Origin: Hominisplanchenecus faecis
GTDB taxonomy: Bacteria; Bacillota; Clostridia; Lachnospirales; Lachnospiraceae
Assembly (NCBI RefSeq): GCF_020687205.1
Contig: NZ_JAJEQE010000033.1
Location: forward strand, 1-36,313
Reading direction: 5' to 3'
DNA: 36,313 nt
The notes under the pieces are model-generated. The model was not told the origin of the DNA, ran no database searches, and saw nothing but the letters and a program-made list of their open reading frames with translations. A program made the translations under genes and the position numbers. Of the stretch, positions 1 through 7,849 are shown piece after piece (position 1 is the first letter of the stretch; each line of letters opens with the position of its first letter).

Positions 1-153
1 GTGGATGAAAGACCTTGGGACCCGCCCCGATATGAGCATAAAAGTGGGATGATAATCCCACGATATGCGAATACTGGTGAGGATTGTGGGAGTGCAACGC
101 ACGGAACAATCCGTAGGCATCATAGTTGGGGACTTTTGACACCCACATCATAA
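1..153 (+). CDS. possible 3' end of an unidentified gene cut by the window edge
   Basis: Frame 1 is open from the first base to a TAA at 151-153, giving 50 residues and no stop. I do not recognise the peptide, which begins VDERPWDPPRY and ends RHHSWGLLTPTS. Its second half is encoded by the hairpin repeat at 81-121 and the sequence after it. Either a repeat has supplied the C-terminus of a real upstream gene, or the frame is open by chance in repetitive DNA. No start or ribosome binding site lies inside the window. Confidence is low because 50 codons is short and no family is recognised. Confidence 0.25.
   Translation: MDERPWDPPRYEHKSGMIIPRYANTGEDCGSATHGTIRRHHSWGLLTPTS
44..61. repeat. perfect 7-bp inverted repeat
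   Basis: GTGGGAT and ATCCCAC flank a GATA loop. No T-run follows, so this is not a convincing intrinsic terminator. A near direct repeat, CGATATGAGCATA and CGATATGCGAATA, starts at about 28 and 61 on either side, which suggests the hairpin belongs to the repetitive DNA that fills the first 230 bases. Confidence 0.5.
81..121. repeat. hairpin repeat, copy 1
   Basis: An outer stem GGATTGT (81-87) pairs with ACAATCC (106-112), and an inner stem GTGC (92-95) pairs with GCAC (99-102) around a 3-base loop. A purine-rich internal loop, GGGA against GGA, separates the stems. About 90 bp downstream lies copy 2 with the same architecture. The family is not known to me. It looks like a small dispersed intergenic palindrome of the REP/MITE sort. 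Confidence 0.7.
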
Positions 154-169
154 GATACTAGCGTAGAAA

Positions 170-211
170 GGATTGTGGGAGTACGAAGTACGGAGCAATT
201 CGTAAGGCATC
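170..211. repeat. hairpin repeat, copy 2
   Basis: This has the same layout as the repeat at 81-121: an outer stem GGATTGT (170-176) against GCAATTC (195-201), held with two G-T wobbles, and an inner stem GTAC (181-184) against GTAC (188-191) around GAA. The third inner base pair is G-C in copy 1 and A-T in copy 2, a compensatory change that argues the fold is maintained. Both copies are followed by a GTA(A)GGCATC segment and, further on, an ACATCA-GATA segment, so the full unit may be 60-80 bp. Confidence 0.7.
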
Positions 212-253
212 TTTATGTAAACATCAGATAGCAGAAGAAAGGGGAGCAGGCAG

Positions 254-487
254 ATGCGTCTTGAAAAAATACAGGCTTATTTAAAAGAGAAACAGTGGAA
301 CTACGAATACACGGAGGAGGACGGGCTTGGAAGCATTGATTTTGAGCATCGTGGACTGAGCTATCACATCTGGGAATTTGAGGATGGTGGATACGGTGCG
401 GAGACAAATGTGCGTACCGTGGGAAGACAGGAAGACATCATGGGGAACTACGAACAGGAGATCATCGAAATCCTGAAAACCTGGTAA
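254..487 (+). CDS. hypothetical 77-aa protein upstream of murE
   Basis: I do not recognise a family. The product is a small soluble, acidic protein of 77 residues. It starts MRLEKIQAYLKEKQW, has many aromatic residues in the middle (HIWEFEDGGYG), and ends in a predicted helix rich in Glu and Ile. It has no signal peptide, membrane segment or cysteine. The ATG has a good ribosome binding site, AAAGGGGAG at 238-246, with 7 bases between. The compact alpha-beta look suggests a small cytosolic domain protein rather than a spurious frame. It sits 72 bases before murE, with a likely murE promoter in the gap, so the two may be only partly co-transcribed. Confidence 0.7.
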   Translation: MRLEKIQAYLKEKQWNYEYTEEDGLGSIDFEHRGLSYHIWEFEDGGYGAETNVRTVGRQEDIMGNYEQEIIEILKTW

Positions 488-508
488 GATGAAAGGAACG
501 GAAAATGT

Positions 509-537
509 TTGAAATAGCACGGTAGATGTGCTATCCT
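509..537 (+). promoter_or_regulatory. putative sigma-A promoter of murE with a palindrome in its spacer
   Basis: TTGAAA (509-514) and TATCCT (532-537) are separated by 17 bases. The inverted repeat ATAGCAC-N7-GTGCTAT (514-534) fills the spacer and touches both hexamers, the position expected of a repressor operator or a promoter-overlapping hairpin. The ribosome binding site of murE begins about 10 bases after the -10 box, so the leader would be very short. This is a pattern-based prediction. Confidence 0.45.
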
Positions 538-559
538 ACTGTCTATGGAGGTGAAAGCC

Positions 560-2035
560 ATGAAATTAACAAAATTACTGGAAAGAGTAGAATATGAATG
601 TATAAATGGCTCTGTAGATGTCGAGGTGGCAGATCTTGTCAATGACTCCAGAAAAGCAAAAGAAGGTTCTCTGTTTTTCTGCATCAAAGGAGCCGTTTCT
701 GACGGACACAAATACGCAGCAGATGTGATCGCCAAAGGAGCAAAAGTTCTGGTCGTGCAGAATGAAGTAGAAGCTCCGAGGGATGTGACGGTGATCAAAG
801 TGGCGGACAGCCGCTATGCGATGGCAATGATCTCAGCAGCATATTTTGATTATCCGGCGGAAAAAATGAAAGTGATCGGTATCACCGGAACAAAAGGCAA
901 GACCACGACCACGTATATGATCAGATCCATCCTGGAAAGTGCGGGACACAAAGTCGGACTGATCGGAACGATCGAGGCGATCATCGGAGAGGAGCATATC
1001 CCGGCGGCCAATACGACCCCGGAGTCCTACACCGTGCAGTCTTATTTTGACCGGATGGTAAAAGCAGGATGCGACTGTGTTGTGATGGAAGTATCTTCTC
1101 AGGGACTGATGCTGCACAGGACGGCAGGCATTCCGTTTGAGATTGGTATTTTCACGAACATTGAACCGGATCACATCGGACCGGCAGAACACGCAAGTTT
1201 TGAAGACTATATACACTGCAAAGGGCTGCTGTTCCAGCAGTGTAAGCTTGGCATTGTCAATATGGATGACAAACATCTGGAGCAGGTGTTAAAAGGTCAT
1301 ACTTGCAGGATTGAGACATTTGGATTCTCAGAAAAAGCAGACCTTCGTGCCGAAAACACAAAACTGGTATCAAGACCGGGTTATCTTGGTATTGATTACA
1401 CGGCGGAAGCAAAGGATTTCCATCTGGATGTCGAGATTGATATCCCGGGCAAATTCAGCGTCTACAACTCTCTGACAGCGATCGCAGTCTGCCGTCATTT
1501 CGGTGTCTCAAAAGAGGACATCTTAAAGGCACTGGCACAGGCGAAAGTAAAAGGCCGTATCGAGATGATCAAAGTTTCCGATGATTTTACGCTGATGATC
1601 GACTACGCCCATAATGCCATGAGCCTTGAGAGCCTTTTGACGACATTAAAAGAATATCATCCAAAGAGACTGGTATGTCTGTTCGGGTGCGGCGGAAACC
1701 GTGCAAGATCCAGAAGATTTGAGATGGGAGAAGTCTCCGGAAGACTTGCGGATCTGACGATCATCACATCCGATAACCCACGTTTCGAGAAACCACTGGA
1801 CATTATTGCGGACATCCGAACCGGCATCGAAAAAACGGATGGTAAATACATCGAGATACCGGATCGGAAAGAGGCGATCGCCTGGGCGATCCACCACGGT
1901 CAGAAGGGTGATGTCATCGTTCTTGCCGGAAAAGGACATGAAGATTACCAGGAGATCGAAGGCAAAAAATATCCGATGGATGAGCGTGTGCTGATCCGGG
2001 AGATTCTTGCGGAAGATGCAGCGAAAGGAAAGTAA
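560..2035 (+). CDS. murE: UDP-N-acetylmuramoyl-L-alanyl-D-glutamate--2,6-diaminopimelate ligase MurE
   Basis: This cytoplasmic Mur ligase adds the third stem-peptide residue to UDP-MurNAc-L-Ala-D-Glu using ATP. The N-terminal UDP-binding part is followed by the ATP loop GTKGKTTTT (about 110-118), in which Lys replaces the more usual Asn of GTNGKT. The C-terminal ligase domain carries DNPR at 405-408. In this family DNPR marks meso-diaminopimelate ligases, whereas Lys-adding enzymes differ here, so the wall should be DAP type. I chose ATG 560 (MKLTKLLERV) over ATG 545 because TGGAGGTG at 546-553 is the ribosome binding site for 560 and would itself be coding from 545. The length of 491 aa is normal. 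The stop codon abuts the GTG start of priA, implying translational coupling. murE is detached here from the main dcw cluster 20 kb downstream. Confidence 0.96.
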   Translation: MKLTKLLERVEYECINGSVDVEVADLVNDSRKAKEGSLFFCIKGAVSDGHKYAADVIAKGAKVLVVQNEVEAPRDVTVIKVADSRYAMAMISAAYFDYPAEKMKVIGITGTKGKTTTTYMIRSILESAGHKVGLIGTIEAIIGEEHIPAANTTPESYTVQSYFDRMVKAGCDCVVMEVSSQGLMLHRTAGIPFEIGIFTNIEPDHIGPAEHASFEDYIHCKGLLFQQCKLGIVNMDDKHLEQVLKGHTCRIETFGFSEKADLRAENTKLVSRPGYLGIDYTAEAKDFHLDVEIDIPGKFSVYNSLTAIAVCRHFGVSKEDILKALAQAKVKGRIEMIKVSDDFTLMIDYAHNAMSLESLLTTLKEYHPKRLVCLFGCGGNRARSRRFEMGEVSGRLADLTIITSDNPRFEKPLDIIADIRTGIEKTDGKYIEIPDRKEAIAWAIHHGQKGDVIVLAGKGHEDYQEIEGKKYPMDERVLIREILAEDAAKGK

Positions 2036-4342
2036 GTGTCAGGAACAGAACAAGTACTTTACGCAAATGTGATCGTAGATATCAGCCACGAAAAGCTGGA
2101 TAAGATTTTTCAGTACCGCGTGCCGGATGTTCTGCGGATGCAGATTCATCCGGGAACAGCCGTTACGGTTCCATTTGGAAACGGCAACCGCAGGATACAG
2201 GGCTATGTGGTCAAACTGACGGACCGGACCGATTATCCGCCGGAAAAGATCAAAGAAATACAGGGAGTCTGTGCAGGTCAGACAGGCGTAGAAGGAAAGC
2301 TGATCGCACTGGCTGCGTGGATGCGGGATTATTATGGTTCCACGATGATCCAGGCATTAAAAGCAGTGCTTCCGGTCAAACAGAAAGTGGCACAGAAAGA
2401 ACAGAAACAGATTCGTCTGCTGCTGCCGGAAAAAGAAGCACGGGAAATGCTGCAGGTTCTGGAAAAGAAAAATCAGAAAGCCAGGGCAAGACTTTTAGAT
2501 GCTTTGCTGGTGATTGCGAAGCAAAACGAAAAAGGCATGGCAGTTCTTTCTTGGGAGCGGGCAAAGGAGCAGTATGGCGTTACCATGCCAGTTGTACGGG
2601 CAATGGAAGAAAAGGGTATCGTAAAGCTGGAAAGCATGCGGATCTACCGCGAACCGCTGGATCTGATGATCTCCCGGTCCGATCAAAAGCAGGAAGAGGT
2701 AAAAATGCAGACAGGCAGAGACTTTTTTCTGAACGAAGAACAGCAGCTGGCAGTCCAAACGATTTTAAAAGAGTGGGATCAGAAAGATAAGTCTGTTTAT
2801 CTGCTGCATGGTGTGACTGGGAGCGGAAAAACAGAAGTCTATATGGAACTGATCGATTTTGTGCGAAAACAGGGCAAACAGGCGATCTTTTTGATTCCGG
2901 AGATCGCTCTGACGTATCAGATGGTGTTGCGGTTTTACCAGCGGTTTGGAAGTCGTGTATCCATTCTGCATTCACGGATGTCAGCCGGAGAACGCTATGA
3001 TCAGTACGAAAAAGCAAAAAATGGTGAAATTGACATTATGATCGGGCCAAGGTCGGCACTGTTCACACCATTTTCAAATCTTGGCATTATTATTATCGAT
3101 GAGGAACACGAAGAGTCCTACAAAAGTGAGACGGTCCCTCGTTATCATGCAAGAGAAACAGCACAGAGACGGGCCGAAATGGAAGGTGCGAAGCTCATTC
3201 TGGGATCGGCAACCCCGTCGGTGGAGTCGTATTACCGGGCAGAAAAGGGAGAATATTGCCTGCTGGAGATGAAGAGGCGGGCGAACAGACAAAAGCTTCC
3301 GTATGTCTGGATTGGAGATATGCGAAACGAGATGCGGGAGGGCAACCGCAGTATTTTAAGCCGATATCTGCAAGAGCAGCTTGGGATGTGTCTCGAGAGG
3401 GGCGATCAGGCGATGCTGTTTTTAAACCGACGCGGTTATGCCGGTTTTGTGGCATGCCGTTCCTGCGGTACGGTGATCGGGTGTCCGCACTGCAACGTGT
3501 CCCTGTCACTTCACAAAAAAGGTACGGCAGGCGAAAAGCTGGTGTGTCATTACTGCGGCTATACACAGCCAAATCCACGCCTCTGTCCGTCCTGCACTTC
3601 TCCTTTTATCGGAAGTTTTCAGGTGGGGACACAGCAGGTAGTAAGCCAGGTGCAGCGTATGTTTCCGAAGGCACGTATTTTGCGTATGGATGCCGATACG
3701 ACCAGAGGGAAAGACGGACATCATAAAATTTTAGAGACCTTTGCAAAAGGCGGAGCCGATATTCTGGTCGGGACGCAGATGATTGTCAAAGGGCATGATT
3801 TTGCAGATGTCACGCTGGTCGGGGCACTGGCAGCGGATCTGTCGCTTCACATGAGTGATTACCGGGCAGCCGAGCGGACCTTTCAGCTGCTGACGCAGGC
3901 GGCCGGACGTGCCGGCAGAGGTGAAAAAACGGGAAGTGTCGTGATCCAGACTTATGAGCCGGATCATTACAGTATAAAAGCGGCGGCAGCTCAGGATTAT
4001 CAGGCTTTTTATGAAGAAGAGATCTTGTACCGCAGCCTGATGGATTATCCGCCGGTCGGCGGTATGCTTGCCCTGCACGGACAGGGGGAGGATGAAAGTT
4101 ACCTTCAGATGGCGATGGAATATTTGAAAAAATACCTGGATGTACTGGCGAAGAAAACACAGGCAAGAGTGATCGGACCGGCAGATGAAAGCGTTTCGAA
4201 AGTTGCGGATATTTACAGAAAAGTGATTTATGTAAGGCATGGGCGAAAAGAAGTGCTGGATCAGATCAAGGAGCGGACAGAACAATATATTGAAATAAAC
4301 AGAGGTTTTGATAAAATTACCATTCAGTATGACAGAGATTAG
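2036..4342 (+). CDS. priA: primosomal replication-restart helicase PriA
   Basis: PriA is a 3'-to-5' superfamily 2 DNA helicase that recognises stalled forks and D-loops and reloads the replisome. The N-terminal DNA-binding region (about 1-200) is followed by Walker A GVTGSGKTEVY at 259, the DEEH box at 355, and a helicase motif around GSATPS. The zinc-binding insert contains CxxC pairs beginning at Cys474 (CRSCG, CPHC, CHYC, CPSC). The late motifs VGTQMIVKGHDF and QAAGRAGR are intact. At 768 aa the protein is full length. It starts with GTG directly after the murE stop, with GAAAGGAAAG as ribosome binding site inside the murE end. The next gene, def, follows after 21 bases, an order common in Firmicutes (priA-def-fmt). 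Confidence 0.97.
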   Translation: MSGTEQVLYANVIVDISHEKLDKIFQYRVPDVLRMQIHPGTAVTVPFGNGNRRIQGYVVKLTDRTDYPPEKIKEIQGVCAGQTGVEGKLIALAAWMRDYYGSTMIQALKAVLPVKQKVAQKEQKQIRLLLPEKEAREMLQVLEKKNQKARARLLDALLVIAKQNEKGMAVLSWERAKEQYGVTMPVVRAMEEKGIVKLESMRIYREPLDLMISRSDQKQEEVKMQTGRDFFLNEEQQLAVQTILKEWDQKDKSVYLLHGVTGSGKTEVYMELIDFVRKQGKQAIFLIPEIALTYQMVLRFYQRFGSRVSILHSRMSAGERYDQYEKAKNGEIDIMIGPRSALFTPFSNLGIIIIDEEHEESYKSETVPRYHARETAQRRAEMEGAKLILGSATPSVESYYRAEKGEYCLLEMKRRANRQKLPYVWIGDMRNEMREGNRSILSRYLQEQLGMCLERGDQAMLFLNRRGYAGFVACRSCGTVIGCPHCNVSLSLHKKGTAGEKLVCHYCGYTQPNPRLCPSCTSPFIGSFQVGTQQVVSQVQRMFPKARILRMDADTTRGKDGHHKILETFAKGGADILVGTQMIVKGHDFADVTLVGALAADLSLHMSDYRAAERTFQLLTQAAGRAGRGEKTGSVVIQTYEPDHYSIKAAAAQDYQAFYEEEILYRSLMDYPPVGGMLALHGQGEDESYLQMAMEYLKKYLDVLAKKTQARVIGPADESVSKVADIYRKVIYVRHGRKEVLDQIKERTEQYIEINRGFDKITIQYDRD

Positions 4343-4363
4343 AGAAAGCGGAGGATAAAAGAG

Positions 4364-4840
4364 ATGGCAACCAGAACAATAAGGACGATCGGAGACGATG
4401 TACTGACGAAAGTATGTAAAGAAGTAAAAGAAGTAACGCCAAAAACAAAAGAACTGATCGATGATATGTTTGAGACAATGTACGATGCCATGGGCGTCGG
4501 ACTTGCAGCAAACCAGGTCGGCATGCTGAAAAGAATCGTAGTTATCGACTGCGGGGATGATCCACACGTATTGATCAATCCGGTGATCATCGAGACAGCC
4601 GGAGAGCAGAGAGGTTATGAGGGATGCTTAAGTGTTCCGGGAAAAACGGGGGTCGTTACAAGGCCTGATTATGCGAAAGTAAAAGCATATGATGAAGATA
4701 TGAATGAATTTATTCTGGAGGGCGAAGGACTTCTGGCCCGTGCCATCTGTCACGAATGCGAACATCTGGATGGGCATATGTATGTAGAAAAAGTAGAGGG
4801 CGAATTAGAAGATGTCGCTCCTTATGATGAAGAAGAGTGA
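4364..4840 (+). CDS. def: peptide deformylase
   Basis: This metalloenzyme removes the N-formyl group from nascent proteins as they leave the ribosome, and is the functional partner of fmt immediately downstream. All three diagnostic motifs are present: GVGLAANQVG (I), EGCLSVPG (II, metal-binding Cys88) and HECEH (III, His130 and His134 as metal ligands with Glu131 catalytic). The acidic C-terminus ends DEEE. At 158 aa the protein falls in the usual size range. The start ATG is preceded by GCGGAGG at a normal distance. The 36-base gap to fmt carries only the fmt ribosome binding site, so the two genes are probably one transcript. Confidence 0.97.
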   Translation: MATRTIRTIGDDVLTKVCKEVKEVTPKTKELIDDMFETMYDAMGVGLAANQVGMLKRIVVIDCGDDPHVLINPVIIETAGEQRGYEGCLSVPGKTGVVTRPDYAKVKAYDEDMNEFILEGEGLLARAICHECEHLDGHMYVEKVEGELEDVAPYDEEE

Positions 4841-4876
4841 TGAAAATATAGTAAAAAAGAAACAGGAGGCGATAAG

Positions 4877-5806
4877 ATGAAGATCATATATATGGGAACA
4901 CCGGATTTTGCGGTTGAGGCACTGGAAGCCCTGGCTTCATCCAGACATGAAGTGACCGCAGTCTTTACACAGCCGGATAAGCCAAAGGGACGCGGAAAAG
5001 CGATGCAGTTTACGCCGGTCAAAGAAGTGGCACTCCGGGAGAATATTCCGGTCTATCAGCCGAAAAAGGTAAGAGATCCGGAAGTGATCCAAAAGATCCG
5101 GGAACTTGCACCGGATGTACTGGTTGTTGTGGCGTTTGGACAGATCATACCACAGGAGATCCTGGACATCGCACCGTATGGCTGCATCAATGTGCATGGT
5201 TCACTTTTACCGAAATATCGCGGAGCTGCTCCGATCCAGTGGGCGGTGATCGACGGTGAAAAGGAATCCGGCGTGACAACCATGCAGATGGATGCCGGAC
5301 TGGATACCGGTGATATGCTGCTGAAAACCGTCGTGCCGCTCGATGAAAAAGAAACGGGAGGAAGTCTGTTTGACAAACTGAGCAAAGCAGGGGCAGATCT
5401 GCTTCTTAAGACGCTTGATGCACTGGAAAATGGCACGGTTACCCCGCAGAAACAAGGTGAGTCGCCGACCGCTTATGCAAAAATGCTGACCAAAGATATG
5501 GGAGCGATCGACTGGAACCGCCCGGCGAAAGAGCTGGAACGTCTGATCCGCGGACTGAATCCGTGGCCGAGTGCCTATACGAAACTAAACGGTAAGACCC
5601 TGAAAATCTGGGCAGCAGATGTATGTGGGCAGACCGGTGAAAAAGCACAGCCCGGAACGGTGCTGAAAGCAGAAAAAGACGAGTTCCTGATCCAGACAGG
5701 AGAAAAGATCCTGTCCGTGAAAGAACTTCAGTTAGAAGGTAAGAAACGTATGGACACGGCAGCCTTCCTTCGCGGCTGTCATCTTGAGAAAGGGATGATT
5801 TTATAA
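4877..5806 (+). CDS. fmt: methionyl-tRNA formyltransferase
   Basis: Fmt formylates Met on initiator tRNA using 10-formyl-tetrahydrofolate. The N-terminal formyltransferase domain opens with MGTPDFAVEALEAL. The catalytic triad is visible as Asn105 and His107 in INVHGSLLPKYRGAAP and Asp143 in DAGLDTGDM. The C-terminal OB-like tRNA-binding domain covers roughly residues 205-309. Full length at 309 aa. A strong AGGAGG lies before the ATG. Its TAA shares one base with the ATG of the following protease gene (TAATG), so the pair is translationally coupled. Confidence 0.97.
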   Translation: MKIIYMGTPDFAVEALEALASSRHEVTAVFTQPDKPKGRGKAMQFTPVKEVALRENIPVYQPKKVRDPEVIQKIRELAPDVLVVVAFGQIIPQEILDIAPYGCINVHGSLLPKYRGAAPIQWAVIDGEKESGVTTMQMDAGLDTGDMLLKTVVPLDEKETGGSLFDKLSKAGADLLLKTLDALENGTVTPQKQGESPTAYAKMLTKDMGAIDWNRPAKELERLIRGLNPWPSAYTKLNGKTLKIWAADVCGQTGEKAQPGTVLKAEKDEFLIQTGEKILSVKELQLEGKKRMDTAAFLRGCHLEKGMIL

Positions 5807-6501
5807 TGTATGGATGGTATTATGATCCGACTTTTATACTTGTTTTTGCGGGGCTGATCCTGACGCTGATCGCATCGGCAGGCGTGAAAAGCACCTTTGC
5901 AAGGTATTCACGCGTTCGCTGTATGTCAGGCTATACCGGTGCACAGGCGGCACAGGAAGTGCTCCGCATCAGCGGTATCTATGATGTCCGCATTGAGCGT
6001 GTGGCAGGAGAGCTGACTGATCATTATGATCCGAGGGCAAAAGTGCTGCGTCTTTCAGACAGCACCTATGGCTCCAATTCCGTTGCGGCAGTATGTGTGG
6101 CAGCACATGAGTGTGGTCATGCAATCCAGCATCAGAAAGGATATGGACCTCTGGTACTTCGAAGCACACTGGTTCCGGCAGCCAACATCGGTTCCAGTCT
6201 TTCCTGGCCGATTTTTGTTGCAGGGCTGATCTTCAGCATGCGTCCGCTTCTGATGCTCGGTATTCTTATGTTTGGACTGGCTGTGATCTTTCAGCTTGTG
6301 ACACTGCCGGTTGAGTTCAACGCATCCAGCCGTGCGATCAGGATCCTTGAGGGAAACGGAATGCTTGGAGAAAGTGAGATCACAGGAGCAAAAAAAGTGC
6401 TCAGAGCGGCAGCTATGACTTATGTAGCAAGTCTTGCATCATCCATACTGCAGCTGCTGCGTCTTGTCATTTTAGCAGGAGGAAACAGAAGAGATGATTA
6501 A
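5806..6501 (+). CDS. membrane zinc metallopeptidase, YugP family
   Basis: This is an integral membrane protein of 231 aa in the Zn_peptidase_2 (YugP-like) family. A first membrane segment lies at about 8-25. The zinc motif HECGH sits at 101-105 inside AAHECGHAIQHQ, and two or three hydrophobic segments follow at about 125-170 and 205-225. The invariant-looking stretch LPVEFNASSRA between the late membrane segments is typical of the family. The substrate is unknown to me. The gene is sandwiched by overlaps: 1 base with fmt and 8 bases with rsmB. This placement between fmt and rsmB is a recurring Clostridial arrangement. Function beyond a membrane-embedded protease is inferred only from family membership. 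Confidence 0.9.
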   Translation: MYGWYYDPTFILVFAGLILTLIASAGVKSTFARYSRVRCMSGYTGAQAAQEVLRISGIYDVRIERVAGELTDHYDPRAKVLRLSDSTYGSNSVAAVCVAAHECGHAIQHQKGYGPLVLRSTLVPAANIGSSLSWPIFVAGLIFSMRPLLMLGILMFGLAVIFQLVTLPVEFNASSRAIRILEGNGMLGESEITGAKKVLRAAAMTYVASLASSILQLLRLVILAGGNRRDD

Positions 6502-7840
6502 TCTTAGAGAAATTATCCTCGGTGCACTGATGGATATCGTGGAAGAAGAGCAGTACAGCCATATCGTGCTCAAGGATGTGCTGGAAAAATATCAGTACCT
6601 GGACAAACGTGACCGGGCATTTATTACGCGTGTGACCGAGGGCACGCTGGAAAATATGCTCCAGATGGATTATATCATTGAGCGTTTTTCAAAAGTAAAA
6701 GTGGAAAATATGAAACTGGTGATCCGCAACATCCTGCGTATGTCGGTTTATCAGTTAAAATATATGGACAGTGTACCGGATTCTGCTGTCTGTAACGAAG
6801 GCGTGCGTCTGGCACAGAAACGGGGTTTTTATCAGCTCAAAGGTTTTGTGAACGGCGTTCTTCGAAGTGTTGCAAGAAATCTGGACAAAGTGGAATATCC
6901 TTCAAAAGAAAAACAGCCGTTGCTTTATCTTTCAGTCACCTATTCCATGCCGGAATGGATTGTAAAGAGCTGGTGTGAACTCTACGGCTTTGATGCCGTG
7001 GAAAAGATCTGCAAGGATATGCATGAAGAAAAACCGACTTCGATCCGCTGCAATCTGGATAAAACGGAAAAAGAGCAGATTATCGAGAGCCTCAAAGAGC
7101 AGGGGATCCAGGTAGAGCAGAGTCCGTATCTGGACTATGCACTCGGCATCCGCGGCTATAATTACATGAAAGCGGTGCTTGCCTTTAAACGCGGCTGGTT
7201 CCAGGTGCAGGATGTCAGCTCCATGCTGGTTTCTGAGATTGCAGCACCGAAATGGGGCGACTACTGCATTGATGTCTGTGCCGCACCGGGAGGCAAAAGC
7301 CTTCACCTTGCAGATATGCTGCACGGAAGCGGTCATGTGGAGGCAAGAGATATCACCGACTACAAAGTCCGGCTGATGCAGGAAAATATTGAGCGTATCG
7401 GCGTGATCAATATGTCTGCGACCCTGCAGGATGCGACCGTTTTTGATCCGGAATCCGTGGAGCGTGCGGATATTCTGCTGGCAGATGTGCCTTGCTCCGG
7501 ACTTGGCGTGATCGGCAAAAAGGCGGACATCCGCTACAAGATGACACCGGCAAAACAGACGGAGATCATCAAACTGCAGCGTAAAATCCTCGATACGGTC
7601 TGGAAGTATGTCAAAGTGGGCGGAACATTGATTTACAGTACCTGTACGATCGGGGCAGAAGAAAATCAGTACAACGTCAAATGGTTTCTGGAAAATTATC
7701 CGTTTGTGCTGGAAAGCATTGATCCGTACATCTGCGACGAGCTGAAGGGTAAGACAACCAGTGCCGGATATCTTCAGCTTCTGCCCGGCATACATAAATC
7801 AGACGGATTTTTCATTGCACGCCTGAAACGTGTAAAGTAG
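6494..7840 (+). CDS. rsmB: 16S rRNA (cytosine-967-C5)-methyltransferase RsmB
   Basis: RsmB methylates C967 of 16S rRNA using S-adenosylmethionine. The N-terminal NusB-like RNA-binding domain occupies about 1-140, and a Rossmann methyltransferase domain follows. Visible motifs are the SAM loop DVCAAPGGKS, the motif IV segment ADVPCSGLG with Cys334, and the STCT segment with the catalytic nucleophile Cys384. At 448 aa it is the usual size. The ATG lies inside the last codons of the upstream protease gene, with GGAGGAAAC just before it as the ribosome binding site. It is followed after 9 bases by rlmN, so two rRNA methyltransferases are co-expressed. Confidence 0.95.
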   Translation: MINLREIILGALMDIVEEEQYSHIVLKDVLEKYQYLDKRDRAFITRVTEGTLENMLQMDYIIERFSKVKVENMKLVIRNILRMSVYQLKYMDSVPDSAVCNEGVRLAQKRGFYQLKGFVNGVLRSVARNLDKVEYPSKEKQPLLYLSVTYSMPEWIVKSWCELYGFDAVEKICKDMHEEKPTSIRCNLDKTEKEQIIESLKEQGIQVEQSPYLDYALGIRGYNYMKAVLAFKRGWFQVQDVSSMLVSEIAAPKWGDYCIDVCAAPGGKSLHLADMLHGSGHVEARDITDYKVRLMQENIERIGVINMSATLQDATVFDPESVERADILLADVPCSGLGVIGKKADIRYKMTPAKQTEIIKLQRKILDTVWKYVKVGGTLIYSTCTIGAEENQYNVKWFLENYPFVLESIDPYICDELKGKTTSAGYLQLLPGIHKSDGFFIARLKRVK

Positions 7841-7849
7841 GAGTGTGGC

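Noticed and set aside
1-253. CRISPR array at the window start
   Set aside because: Only two imperfect palindromic copies are present, with diverged sequence and no regular spacers.
3731-4567. 278-aa open frame on the minus strand
   Set aside because: It covers the ends of both priA and def in antisense and has no coherent domain.
6932-7795. 287-aa open frame on the minus strand
   Set aside because: Antisense shadow of rsmB with no family features.
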